Positions 39,439-47,467 of a stretch of 58,298 nucleotides of DNA are shown one piece after another (within the stretch, counting starts at the first letter, position 1; every line of letters starts with the position of its first letter). This stretch comes from Opitutus sp. ER46 (lineage in GTDB: Bacteria; Verrucomicrobiota; Verrucomicrobiia; Opitutales; Opitutaceae): the NCBI RefSeq assembly GCF_003054705.1, contig NZ_QAYX01000010.1:1-58298 (forward strand). Direction: 5' to 3'. The notes below the pieces were generated by a model. That model made no database searches, was not told the DNA's origin, and was given only the letters and a program-made list of their open reading frames with translations. The position numbers and the translations under genes were made by a program.

Positions 39439-40761
39439 TCAGCGGGCGAGAATTTCCGGCGGCAGGCGGTTCACTTTGTAGAATCCGCCGTCGACCGGGA
39501 TGGTGCCGGCGCTGATGACCGCGCCGGTGCGGCCATCGATCAACGTGTAGCTGACCACGACGCCCCCCATCGTGAAGAACGGCATCGTGCCCAAGAAGCT
39601 CCAGAGGTTCTTCCGCGTGTAGCATGTGCCGCCGGTCGTCGAGACGCGGGCGATCATGAGGTGGGCGGCGGCCTTCAGCTTGTTGCGCACTGCGTCCTGC
39701 TGGACCACGGTCACGACCGCGAACTTTCCCTTTTCGTCGGCCGTCGTGAGTTTCGTGAGGAAGGCGTCGTAGGAAGCCAGTGTGATTCTGGCCTGCTCGA
39801 CGGCCGGCTTGAGCGTCGCCAGTGTCGCGGTCGCCTCCCTTTTTTCCTGCTCCGTGCCGTGCGCCGCCGCGTTGTTCAGTACTTCGAGCGACGCCACGGC
39901 GGCGTCGTATGCCTGCTGCAGCTCGATCCGCCGCTGCGCCAGTCCCTGCAGGTGGAGGAGGACCGGAGATGTCTGCAGCACGGCGGACGAGTTGTAGAGT
40001 GCAGGTACTTCCACCGTCATGGACTTGTTGCTGAGGGAGCCGGCCAGCGCGGAGAGCAGCAGGAGATCGTCGTTTGCGATCGCCACGCCCTGGACAGAAT
40101 AGTCGGTCCGGAAGAATCCGAGAAGCTTGTCCACGGCCTCCAGCCCCGCGCCAATCACCGCGGGAGTGATGACCTCGGTGATCGACTTGCGGGGCGCCTC
40201 GGTGGTCGCCGCCGCTTTCAGTTTGGCGGCGGCGCGGGACACGGCGGCGTCGATGGCGTTGAACTGCGCGTCGAACGCGATCAGCGCCTGAAAATCGGGC
40301 AGATCGGAACTGCCAAACAGCACGATGGGCCCCCGGGCTTTGTCGCCCACGGTCGCGGCGATCTTCTCGGCGGCGATCGTGATCGCCCGCGATGCGAGCA
40401 ACGCTGCCTCGATGGTGCCGGCCTTGTCGCCGACCTTGACCTCGCCTTTGTATTCGGCGGTCGGGACGGACAACGTGTTTTTCAGGATCGCCGCCTCGCT
40501 GTCGGAAAGCGCCCTCTGCTGGGCGGCGAGACTGGCTGCCTGGGTGGCTGCCGTGATCGCGGCCGCGGCAGGGTCAGGCGTCTGGGCCTTGGCCAGGTCC
40601 TTCTTCGCGGTGAGCAGGGTGGTCTCCGCCTTGATGGCTTCAGCTTGGGCGGTGCGGAGGGCGGCGAGGGCCTTGAAGTCCTCGGGGGTGGACGGATTGT
40701 CGAGGTTCGGGGTATCGGCCATGGCGAGACATGCTTGGAGTGCGAGGGCGGTCAGGAGCAT
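39439..40761 (-). CDS. Alanine-rich helical protein of unknown function, partner of the protease-nuclease
   Basis: A 440-residue protein I do not recognise. After a hydrophobic start (LLTALALQACLAMA, perhaps a weak signal), there is a coiled-coil-like stretch (about 30-90; Ala/Lys/Glu-rich) with LRTAQAEAIKAETTLLTA. Long helices follow, and near the C-terminus GGTCYTRKNLWSFLGTMPFFTMGG and SYTLIDGRTGAVIS. It could start at Met40722 instead (MADTPNLDNP). It is first of a two-gene unit with the trypsin-nuclease fusion, 38 bp apart, suggesting they act together. Confidence 0.7.
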   Translation of the reverse strand: MLLTALALQACLAMADTPNLDNPSTPEDFKALAALRTAQAEAIKAETTLLTAKKDLAKAQTPDPAAAAITAATQAASLAAQQRALSDSEAAILKNTLSVPTAEYKGEVKVGDKAGTIEAALLASRAITIAAEKIAATVGDKARGPIVLFGSSDLPDFQALIAFDAQFNAIDAAVSRAAAKLKAAATTEAPRKSITEVITPAVIGAGLEAVDKLLGFFRTDYSVQGVAIANDDLLLLSALAGSLSNKSMTVEVPALYNSSAVLQTSPVLLHLQGLAQRRIELQQAYDAAVASLEVLNNAAAHGTEQEKREATATLATLKPAVEQARITLASYDAFLTKLTTADEKGKFAVVTVVQQDAVRNKLKAAAHLMIARVSTTGGTCYTRKNLWSFLGTMPFFTMGGVVVSYTLIDGRTGAVISAGTIPVDGGFYKVNRLPPEILAR

Positions 40762-41237
40762 CTCCGCGCGTGGCCGCCGCAGCGCGGGAACAAGCGCGGA
40801 GGATGGGGCAATACGTGCCGGTTTTCGGCCGGAGGACGCACGCCGAACGAACAGTGAGGCTCGGTATGCTGACATGCTGGTAAGGCGAACTGGGATCGTT
40901 GCCTGGTGGGGTAGACTGGTGCAGCAGGACGGGGCGAACGCGACAGTGTGCGGGAAATCGCTCCCAATTGGGAGGACCGAAACTACCGGAATTCCAGTAG
41001 TCCGCGGGCCCCCGACCCGCGGACGAGAGCGAGTCTCTGACGCCGTGCCTTGGGCTTTCGCGCTGGAGCTGTAGCATCAGGTCAACCGCCCGCCCGTTGG
41101 GGATCGAGTCGCCGGTACCCGCGTCGCGGGTGTAATCCAACCCCGCGCCGACGAGGCGCTTCGGCTCCCGTCGCTGGTGGAAACGAGGTGAAAAGAAGCG
41201 CGAGGAGAAAAAGGCAATTAACGCCGAAAAAAAGGTG
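40762..41237. other. Intergenic region upstream of tRNA-Ala, no gene seen
   Basis: About 480 bp between the partner gene and the tRNA. Short frames are on both strands but without domain character. A GGTACCCGCGTCGCGGGTG hairpin-like word lies near 41110. A-rich tracts (GCCGAAAAAAAGG) precede the tRNA promoter. Confidence 0.5.
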
Positions 41238-41267
41238 TTTACTTGCGGGCGTTGATTCCGCAATTAC
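41238..41267 (+). promoter_or_regulatory. Possible promoter of tRNA-Ala
   Basis: TTTACT (41238-41243) and AATTAC (41262-41267) are separated by 18 bp, ending 13 bp before the tRNA. The match to consensus is weak. Confidence 0.35.
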
Positions 41268-41280
41268 GTCACCTCCTCAC

Positions 41281-41356
41281 GGGCCAGTAGCTCAGTTGAT
41301 AGAGCGCATCGTTCGCAACGATGAGGTCGTCGGTTTGATCCCGATCTGGTCCACCA
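41281..41356 (+). tRNA. tRNA-Ala (anticodon CGC)
   Basis: A 76-nt cloverleaf with acceptor GGGCCAG / CTGGTCC. Position 3-70 is G-U, the alanine identity pair. Anticodon arm CATCG, TTCGCAA, CGATG gives CGC. CCA is encoded at 41354-41356. Its last 10 nt are the start of the 57-bp direct repeat. Confidence 0.94.
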
Positions 41357-41403
41357 TCCTTCGCTCAACCGCCAGCGGTTGAGGCTACGGATGGCAGGCC
41401 ATC
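41347..41403 (+). repeat. Direct repeat copy 1 (includes tRNA-Ala 3' end)
   Basis: 57 bp identical to 41806-41862. It holds two hairpins: CTCAACCG CCAG CGGTTGAG and GATGGC AG GCCATC. Confidence 0.92.
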
Positions 41404-41497
41404 TTTCAGAAGACGGACGCAGTATCGACTGCCCCGGCGAAGGATGCCCTCCGTAGGGTTGCCGAAGGAGGGCCAGACGTGCGACAACGGCAAAGTC

Positions 41498-41743
41498 GTG
41501 CACTACGTTTACATTCTCGAATCAGTAAGGGAGCCGTCCGAGAAATACGTGGGCCTGACCGACGATCTCCGTGCCCGGCTAAAGGACCACAACGCCGGTC
41601 GCTCGCCACACACCGCCAAGCATCGACCGTGGAATCTCGTATGCTACCACGCCTTCGCAGATGAGCGCCGGGCGGTCGCATTCGAGAGATATCTGAAGAC
41701 CGGTTCCGGACACGAGTTTCGTCGGCGGCATTTCGGTGTTTAG
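41498..41743 (+). CDS. GIY-YIG domain protein
   Basis: An 81-residue minimal GIY-YIG nuclease-like domain of the UPF0213/YhbQ-like class. It begins VHYVYILES and has EKYVGLTDDLRARLKDHNAG, where GIY and YIG become VYI and YVG, followed by the conserved Arg and the HNAG motif. The catalytic Glu is in AFERYLKTGSG. It lies between the two 57-bp repeats. GTG 41498 gives the family start; ATG 41444 is 18 codons upstream through a hairpin (CCCTCCGTAGG / CCGAAGGAGGG). Molecular role unknown; related nucleases cut branched or structured DNA. Confidence 0.88.
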   Translation: MHYVYILESVREPSEKYVGLTDDLRARLKDHNAGRSPHTAKHRPWNLVCYHAFADERRAVAFERYLKTGSGHEFRRRHFGV

Positions 41744-41805
41744 CACCTCGCCGGATTGTTCGCACGATTTGTTTAGCGGGTCTCGGTTTGTGCTAAACGG
41801 ACTTG

Positions 41806-41862
41806 TGGTCCACCATCCTTCGCTCAACCGCCAGCGGTTGAGGCTACGGATGGCAGGCCATC
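41806..41862 (+). repeat. Direct repeat copy 2 of the tRNA tail
   Basis: Identical to 41347-41403. Preceded by GTTTAGC (41771-41777) and its complement GCTAAAC (41792-41798), a 7-bp inverted repeat. Confidence 0.92.
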
Positions 41863-41932
41863 CTGGAATGCAGGATGAGCGCGCGGGGAAGGACGCGAAG
41901 GATGCGAATCTCCAGGTTCGTCAGGCCTGAGG

Positions 41933-42598
41933 CTATTCGAAGATCCTGAATTCGGCTTGGCCGTTCACCTTGCCAACCACGACTCCGCGCCGAACGACTC
42001 CGACCCAGGTCTCATTCCACTTCCGGTTGTAGATGTAGATTCTGCCTTCCTTGATCTCGCCTTCCAGTCTGACGACGCCCGCATTGGGATTCTTACTGTT
42101 GCTCTGCTCCAGGTAAAACCAGGGGCCTTCCGTGCGGGTGACGAAAAGCGTGCCGCCCTGTCCTCCCAGCGCGTTGGTTTCCCAACGCAGGGTCCTGCCG
42201 GTAATGAATGGTGCGGGCCCTGCCTCACGGTGGGCCGCTGGGAGTATCTGAAAGTTGGAGTGGGCGGTACCCGCCGAAAGGGTGCCAACGATCTTGTCGT
42301 GGAGCAGCTCGCCCTCCCACACCTCTTTCCACTGACCGACGTTCAAGAGGATGACCTTTCTTCCATTGTCGATTACGGCTCCAAACATCCTGACGGCGCC
42401 CACAGACCGATTGTGTTCATTGGTCTGCTCAATCTCGAAGAGCGCTCCGTCAACGGCCGTGACTTTCATCAACCCGCTCTGGCCACCTTCGATGGTCCAA
42501 CGCAAGACCTCCCCCCTCCTGATCATGGGAATACCCTGGGCCGATGCGGATGCGATCAGCGCGATGACGAGGATGAGGGAGCCGAGGATTTTTTTCAT
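41933..42598 (-). CDS. Secreted protein with two similar domains
   Basis: A 221-residue protein with a signal peptide (MKKILGSLILVIALIASASA). The mature part has two related ~90-residue beta-rich halves. Each has a RGEVLRWTIEGG / GRTLRWETNALGG start, an FEIEQTNEHNRSVGAV / YLEQSNSKNPNAGVV core, and a KVILLNVGQWKEVWEG / RIYIYNRKWNETWVG end, so it arose by internal duplication. No enzymatic residues stand out. I do not recognise the family. It is monocistronic with no visible operon partner. Confidence 0.78.
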   Translation of the reverse strand: MKKILGSLILVIALIASASAQGIPMIRRGEVLRWTIEGGQSGLMKVTAVDGALFEIEQTNEHNRSVGAVRMFGAVIDNGRKVILLNVGQWKEVWEGELLHDKIVGTLSAGTAHSNFQILPAAHREAGPAPFITGRTLRWETNALGGQGGTLFVTRTEGPWFYLEQSNSKNPNAGVVRLEGEIKEGRIYIYNRKWNETWVGVVRRGVVVGKVNGQAEFRIFE

Positions 42599-42696
42599 AG
42601 GGTACCAATCAGAGGCGAAGGTGAGGTCGGGCGCGTCGGATAACGCGCCAGAGCTATCACACTGTCGGCATGAGTAGATACGTTGTCACCCCATTC

Positions 42697-43212
42697 TTAC
42701 CAACAAGGAGATTTGATTCCCGCTGACCGCCGCGGTTGTCCGAGTTCGGCCCGCGGCATTTCGGCGCCTGGGATCCGTCGCCCCTCTGAGGGCATTTGAA
42801 GCCTAATGAGACGAAGGGGGCTTCGGTGTTGATCGGGCGTGTTCCGCGCGCGGGCCGTGCTCTGAACGCGGTCGCCAAATCGGCTCGCGAACGCCGTCCC
42901 CAGGGATCGATCGATCTCGACCGCGAGTGTCCGCTCCTTCGCCAGAAAAATGGTCAAAACGATCACACGGGCGCCTTCCTTGCGCGCTTGGATCGTTCCC
43001 GATGAATTCGCGAAATACGCGAAGGTCTCAAGGTCGCTGGCCAACAGAATCTGATCCTTCATGTCGTGACCTTTTGCCACCGTTCGAAGGGTGGCCGAAA
43101 TAGACTGCCGATCCGCGTCTGTGGCGTCTGCGATCACGTATCCTCGCGGTAGGCCCCAAATACCGGCGTGCGCAACGGCGGCGAGAAATAGGAAAACGCC
43201 GACATAGCGCAT
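42697..43212 (-). CDS. Small secreted protein, possibly degraded at the C-terminus
   Basis: A 171-residue frame with a signal peptide (MRYVGVFLFLAAVAHAG). Residues 18-115 look coding (GYVIADATDADRQSISATLR, DMKDQILLASDLETFAYFAN, VIVLTIFLAKERTLAVEIDR). After about residue 120 the sequence turns Arg/Pro-rich with no fold-like pattern, suggesting that the end is frame-shifted or read-through. Function unknown. Confidence 0.5.
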   Translation of the reverse strand: MRYVGVFLFLAAVAHAGIWGLPRGYVIADATDADRQSISATLRTVAKGHDMKDQILLASDLETFAYFANSSGTIQARKEGARVIVLTIFLAKERTLAVEIDRSLGTAFASRFGDRVQSTARARNTPDQHRSPLRLIRLQMPSEGRRIPGAEMPRAELGQPRRSAGIKSPCW

Positions 43213-43499
43213 CACACCTCGGACAGCTGACGATGAACTGCGGCTGCGCAGGGCGCGACTCGTGTGCGAGCCCGATGCCTGATGGATTCCGACGTGGTGC
43301 AGATTCGGCCCTCTCATCGCTGTGATTCATCGAACTCTGGGGCCCGCTTGAGACTCTTCAATGGACAAAACTTGGCGCTCCGGTGGTAGCGCGAGAGGTT
43401 CTCGGTTTTGGCGGAAATGATGGGGGCGGGTTCTTCTGGCTTCCCGAATTGATCGTTGCGCCGGTGGGGGGCGGGCGGAACATCGGCGGTTCCCACACC

Positions 43500-44279
43500 A
43501 TGACGCCCCACGAGAAGGCTGTTAACGCGATCAATGCTCGCCTCGAGCGCCTCCAGGCCAACCTGGTCGAGGCCAAGGACGAGAACACCCAGCGGATGCT
43601 CTTCGAAGCGATCCTGGTCACCATCGCGCTCGCCGAGGGACTAAACGACTACATCGCCAAGGTGGGCGCCTACGCCCAGCGGCGGCACGCCACGGTGAAG
43701 GAGGCGCACACCGCGCTCATCGCCCAGCACAACACGCTGCTGGAGTCGGGCCGCGCGCTGCTCGAGCAGTACAAGGCCAATCCGGCCGACTCCTCCCTGC
43801 GCAAGGAGATCGACCTCGCGCAGCAGCGGATGGAGAGCATCCAGACCACGGTCCGCCGCGGCGCGAACGCCCTCCAGCGCGAACTGGCCCCTGGCATCGG
43901 ACTCATCGATCCGCTCGCGGGCGAGCTCCGGCGCTTCGCCGAGGCCGACCAGCCCGAGACGCTGAAGCGGCTCATCCCCGACGTCATCGAACACGTGCGC
44001 GAGCTCTATTCCGCCCACCCGTTGCCCGCGAAGGGGCTCATCGATGCGGCGGATTGGGCCAAGGTGGTGGCGGCCGAGTTCGCCCAAGTGACCGAGTTTT
44101 ACGACCTGTATGCGCGCGCCGGTTACCAGATCATCCTCGCGTTCGAGCTGCTCGCCCTGGCGCTCGCGGACGAGCCGCCGCAATCGGCGGAGGAGACCAC
44201 GCGCCGGGCCAACGAAGCGTTGGTCGCGCGGCTCAAATCGACATCGGCGAGGCTTCACGGCGCACAAGAAAAGGACTGA
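43500..44279 (+). CDS. Helical protein of unknown function
   Basis: A 259-residue, mostly helical protein (AINARLERLQANLVEAKDEN, DLAQQRMESIQTTVRRGA, DLYARAGYQIILAFELLALA). No signal peptide, no cysteine and no known domain. The repeated heptad-like Leu/Ala spacing suggests helical-bundle structure. It starts at ATG 43500; upstream frame is low-complexity. Conserved hypothetical status cannot be confirmed without a search. Confidence 0.7.
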   Translation: MTPHEKAVNAINARLERLQANLVEAKDENTQRMLFEAILVTIALAEGLNDYIAKVGAYAQRRHATVKEAHTALIAQHNTLLESGRALLEQYKANPADSSLRKEIDLAQQRMESIQTTVRRGANALQRELAPGIGLIDPLAGELRRFAEADQPETLKRLIPDVIEHVRELYSAHPLPAKGLIDAADWAKVVAAEFAQVTEFYDLYARAGYQIILAFELLALALADEPPQSAEETTRRANEALVARLKSTSARLHGAQEKD

Positions 44280-44438
44280 AAGCTGAATGCTGAACGCTGA
44301 AGGGCTGAACCCGACTGACGGCACGTGCCTGGTGTCGAATGACGAATAGCAAACTAGAGACGGGCGTGCTTGCGGCACGCTGCACGCGGGCGCAGGGCGG
44401 TTTTGACTTCGCCTGCGCGGGCCTGTCCTCTCTCGGAC
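44280..44438. repeat. GCTGAA heptamer array and spacer
   Basis: Four degenerate GCTGAA(N) words at about 44282-44310, another simple-sequence family of the window. No gene is seen up to 44438. Confidence 0.6.
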
Positions 44439-44837
44439 ATGGGGCTCTTCTCTCGCATCTTTGGCGGCGGGTATCGTCCGCCCGGTCGCCCGTCGGCCGA
44501 CGCTGATCACCGGTCGGACGCCTGGCCCTTTGACCAGGCACCGGAAACGGCGGCCGTCACGACGCGGCAGGTGATGGAAGAGCGGCACGTCATCCAGGTC
44601 GTCATCCACTACGGGGATGATCACTCGTGGGCCTTCCTCTGCGGCACGACCGATGCCCAGGACGATGGCCGTGTGATGACGATGCAGACGCTCCTGGAGG
44701 TGGACGACACCCTGCGCTCGATTGCCGACCTGCCGCCGGGGTGGCGCGCGTGGCGGGAGAAGCGAGGCGACGCTTGGTTCAAGGAGCCTGATCCGGCCTT
44801 CGGCCAGCCCGACTGCGCAGACTCGGGCAACGCGTGA
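44439..44837 (+). CDS. Small protein of unknown function
   Basis: A 132-residue protein: MGLFSRIFGGGYRP (short amphipathic start), a Pro/Asp-rich region, then a folded-looking core (QVVIHYGDDHSWAFLCGTTD, MTMQTLLEVDDTLRSIADLPPGWRAWREK). It ends in an acidic Pro-rich tail. No family recognised. It follows the previous gene by 160 bp. Confidence 0.68.
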   Translation: MGLFSRIFGGGYRPPGRPSADADHRSDAWPFDQAPETAAVTTRQVMEERHVIQVVIHYGDDHSWAFLCGTTDAQDDGRVMTMQTLLEVDDTLRSIADLPPGWRAWREKRGDAWFKEPDPAFGQPDCADSGNA

Positions 44838-45044
44838 TTTAGAAACCGCGCCGCAGTCGCCAGAACCCAACCGTTGGAGCTTAACCGTGATCCACGCGAA
44901 CGGACGCGAAGATCCAAAGCCGTCCGCCTCGCCACGTGATTTCGTCGTGCGACCGGCCACTCGCGAAATGTCCATGCGCTGACCGTTCTCAGGGCAGGGG
45001 CATCGTTGTGGAGCTTCGCACAACCGCTTCGCCCTCCAACCTGC

Positions 45045-45110
45045 GCTGGCCACAGGTTTTCGCGGCTTTTCGCGCCTTTCGCGGTCCCCGTGTTATCCGC
45101 GATTCGCGGC
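45045..45110. repeat. Single CGCGAA/TTCGCG repeat copy
   Basis: CCACAGGTTTTCGCGGCTTT at about 45050 is followed by TCGCGCCTTTCGCGGTCCC, the same word family as at 50-380 and 16300-16960. It lies just past the 3' end of the STAS-like gene. Confidence 0.7.
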
Positions 45111-45509
45111 TCAGTGCGCGAGTTCGGCTTCGGCTTCCTCGCGCGTCTCGCAGGTCGCGGTCGGGACTTTGCCCCGGTAATGCGTCAGCGAAAGCAGGTT
45201 GAACCCGATGTCCTTGTCGGGATCCGGGATCACCCGCACGACCTTGCCGATGCCGGCGGCCATGCAGACGTCCATCATCCGCGTGAGTTCGCCTACGCAC
45301 TCGAGCTCCATGTGCTCGAGGTCGGCGAGATCGGTGAGCATCGTAAATCCCTGCCCAAGTTCGCCTAGCTGCGTCTTCATGTAGTCGACCTGCTTGCGCA
45401 TGTCGGTCGGACGCACGACGCCGCGAAACGTGGCCCGGACGAGGTGGCGGGAGGGCTCCGTCGCGACCTGGAAGGGTGGTGGTTTGGCGCTGGGTTCTGA
45501 CCTAGGCAT
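45111..45509 (-). CDS. STAS/SpoIIAA-like protein
   Basis: A 132-residue protein of the SpoIIAA-like class. HLVRATFRGVVRPTDMRKQV, LGELGQGFTMLTDLADLEHM and CMAAGIGKVVRVIPDPDKDIG give the strand-helix pattern of the domain. It is a single STAS-like domain with a Pro-rich N-terminal extension. Such proteins bind partners in regulatory switches or lipids; the partner is not adjacent. ATG 45509 is chosen over 45563 because the extension lacks pattern. Confidence 0.72.
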   Translation of the reverse strand: MPRSEPSAKPPPFQVATEPSRHLVRATFRGVVRPTDMRKQVDYMKTQLGELGQGFTMLTDLADLEHMELECVGELTRMMDVCMAAGIGKVVRVIPDPDKDIGFNLLSLTHYRGKVPTATCETREEAEAELAH

Positions 45510-45593
45510 CGCTTTCCAAGCAATCGGGACGGCGCGGCACGTCAATCCGGAGAACACGCGCAATCACATGGCTCGGCGGCGGCGCGGCCTCGC

Positions 45594-45628
45594 AGTGAAA
45601 GTGAGAGTGAGAGTGAAAGTGAGAGGGA
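45594..45628. repeat. GTGAAAGT simple-sequence array
   Basis: Alternating GTGAAA and GTGAGA hexamers, the same module as at 3232-3275, 34194-34222 and 48208-48238. Confidence 0.78.
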
Positions 45629-45865
45629 GGAGCGCGCGGAGCAGATGTGGAAATGGAGTGTGGCTACTCGGCGTGGGGCGAACGATTGGGGAGGCGGATC
45701 GTCGGGGCGCGAAGTTTCGCGATATCTGGGGCCACGACGTCGAGTGCTCGGCCGCGAAACCTGTTCGTAACGGGCGCGGGGCAAACATGGCTGGTTTCTT
45801 GGCGCTGCATTTGCTACAGTGCCCACGAATCAGGGGTTCGAAACACCTCGTCCAACTCACACACC

Positions 45866-46318
45866 ATGACCGCGATGAAGAAGAACAACGCCAAGACCAA
45901 GTCGCCTGCCCCAGCGACCCGTTCGACCAAGACTGCCAAGAAGAAGTCCGCCGGGATGGACCCGCAGACGATCGACTCTCTTACTGCCGCGCTGGCCCAG
46001 CCCGCCGCGTCGGAGGTGAAGACGGCCGCGCCTTCGGTGAAGGCCGTTCCGCCCGCTCCGGTGTTCACGAAGATCGTGGCGCGGATCGACGTCGGTTTCG
46101 GCAACGCGCTTTACGTGCGCGGCGACGGTCCCGGCCTGAGCTGGAATCAAGGCGTGCGCATGGAGTGCGTGTCGTCGGATCAGTGGGAACTGATCCTCGG
46201 TGAGTTCGCCCGGCCTATTTCGTTCAAGCTTCTGCTCAACGACATGACCTGGTGCACCGGGCCCGACAGCGTCGTGGCCTCCGGCAGCACCGTCACGCTC
46301 ACGCCCGAATTCGCCTGA
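45866..46318 (+). CDS. Small protein with a CBM48/CBM20-like beta domain
   Basis: A 150-residue protein. The first 60 residues are Lys/Ala/Pro-rich and disordered-looking, with KKNNAKTKSPAPATRSTKTA. The C-terminal about 80 residues (VARIDVGFGNALYVRGDGPG, WNQGVRMECVSSDQWELILG, FKLLLNDMTWCTGPDS) match the starch-binding or glycogen-branching-associated immunoglobulin-like fold. No catalytic domain accompanies it. It may bind glycan or act as an adaptor. Two in-frame Met codons are 3 codons apart; the first is taken. Confidence 0.65.
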   Translation: MTAMKKNNAKTKSPAPATRSTKTAKKKSAGMDPQTIDSLTAALAQPAASEVKTAAPSVKAVPPAPVFTKIVARIDVGFGNALYVRGDGPGLSWNQGVRMECVSSDQWELILGEFARPISFKLLLNDMTWCTGPDSVVASGSTVTLTPEFA

Positions 46319-46328
46319 GCCTTTGGCT

Positions 46329-46365
46329 CGACGCCGGCCGCCCCAGGCGCGACCGGCGTCGTATT
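46329..46365 (+). terminator. Hairpin after the CBM-like gene
   Basis: CGACGCCGG (46329-46337) pairs with CCGGCGTCG (46353-46361) around a 15-nt loop, followed by TATT. The U-tract is weak. Confidence 0.5.
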
Positions 46366-46564
46366 CCGCAGTTTTACCGAGCCGCTTCTGATGCGGTCGC
46401 GGGCTGGGGCGTTGCCTGCAAAGTACGCGGGGATCATCGCGTCGGGGGCGGCGGCGCAAGTGTCCTCACTTGGACCCCCAGATGATTCGATCACAGGGTG
46501 GAAACGTGGCGGGTGCCTCCCAACGGGGACGGGTTGGCTACGCCCGTGCTGGCGCGTTCGCCGT

Positions 46565-47275
46565 CTAGCGGGCGTTCGCTTCCGGATCCGGATTGAGCGC
46601 GAGGAGACGATTCCGCAGCAGCGTCAGGCCGTTCTCGCGGTCGGCGAGTTGCTCGGCGGTGACGACTTCGCAATGCATGCGCACGCGTGAAAACGGTTTT
46701 GGCAGGCAGAACTTGTCCCAGCTCCGCAGGCGCCACACGCCGGTGAACTCGCAGCCAAACACGAGCAGCGGCGCGCCTGTCCTCCGCGGCACGATAACGG
46801 CGCCGGGCTTCACGTCGTACATGGGCCCGCGCGGGCCATCGGGCGTGATGCCGATGTCGTAGCCCGCGCGCTGCGCCGCGAGGAGGGCGGTGGCGGCCTC
46901 GCGTCCGAGCCGGCTGCTGGAGCCGCGCGCGGCGCGCATACCGACCAGCGAGAAAAAGGCCGTGAGCCAGGCGCCGTCGCCGCTGGCGCTGATTAGGGCC
47001 ACCAGGGGGCGCTTACCGCGGTAGCGGCGATAGATCTCGGGCGCGAGGAACAGCCGGTTGTGCCAAAGGATGAACGCGATCGGCACGTCGCGCTTCGTGA
47101 TCGCGCGCCTGGCGTCTTCGTCGATTTCGAACCGCAGCGTGCGGCCCCAGAGCTGGAGCAGCATCGCCAACGGCCACAGCACGAGCCGCCGCCACCCGGA
47201 GATCTCGTGAACCACGGAATCGGGCTTGGCGGGAGGCGGCGGCACAGCGGCGGAGTCTGTCTCGGGCGAATTCAA
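46565..47275 (-). CDS. DUF374 lysophospholipid acyltransferase-like protein
   Basis: A 236-residue protein of the LPLAT/DUF374 type. It has an N-terminal membrane segment (GWRRLVLWPLAMLLQLWGR), the acyltransferase-like block ILWHNRLFLAPEIYR, and GITPDGPRGPMYDVKPGAV in the position of the FPEGTRS-type motif. It is probably an inner-membrane acyltransferase of lipid or surface-glycolipid synthesis. The open frame extends far upstream through simple-sequence DNA; the TTG at 47275 (also a GTG at 47215) is a likely start, since a conserved upstream part is not visible. Confidence 0.75.
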   Translation of the reverse strand: MNSPETDSAAVPPPPAKPDSVVHEISGWRRLVLWPLAMLLQLWGRTLRFEIDEDARRAITKRDVPIAFILWHNRLFLAPEIYRRYRGKRPLVALISASGDGAWLTAFFSLVGMRAARGSSSRLGREAATALLAAQRAGYDIGITPDGPRGPMYDVKPGAVIVPRRTGAPLLVFGCEFTGVWRLRSWDKFCLPKPFSRVRMHCEVVTAEQLADRENGLTLLRNRLLALNPDPEANAR

Positions 47276-47299
47276 GTGGCGCTTTGTCCCACGAAAGCG

Positions 47300-47420
47300 G
47301 GGCTGCCGCCAAGCCAGAAGCCGGAGGCCAGAGACCAGAAGCCGGAGGCAAAGCCGGGGACGGACCTGTCGCGGTTCGGACCCTGCAACGTTCAAACCTG
47401 CGACTTTCCAACCCTGAGTC
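47300..47420. repeat. Short repeats upstream of the acyltransferase
   Basis: CCAGAAGCCGGAGGC occurs twice (about 47314-47328 and 47335-47349). A reverse-oriented TGCAACGTTCAAACCTGCG word near 47388 is a diverged copy of the GGTTGCAGGTTCGAAGG family of 16224-16600. Confidence 0.6.
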
Positions 47421-47467
47421 CGGGCGCGGTTGGCGTTTTGGCGCGGGAGGGGTTCGTTCGCGGGGTG

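Larger units (their letters stand above)
41347..41862. mobile_element. GIY-YIG cassette bounded by tRNA-tail direct repeats
   Basis: Two identical 57-bp copies, 41347-41403 and 41806-41862, begin TGGTCCACCA, the last 10 nt of tRNA-Ala. They continue through TCCTTCG, the stem CTCAACCG/CGGTTGAG with a CCAG loop, and GATGGC AG GCCATC. The 402-bp interior holds one GIY-YIG gene and little else. The layout looks like insertion of a gene unit at the tRNA end with duplication of the target plus a downstream hairpin. No recombinase gene is inside; the GIY-YIG protein is the only candidate enzyme. Confidence 0.65.

Noticed and set aside
41738-41798. GTTTAGC words as integron attC sites
   Set aside because: They do not fit the RYYYAAC / GTTRRRY core-site pair and there is no integron integrase.
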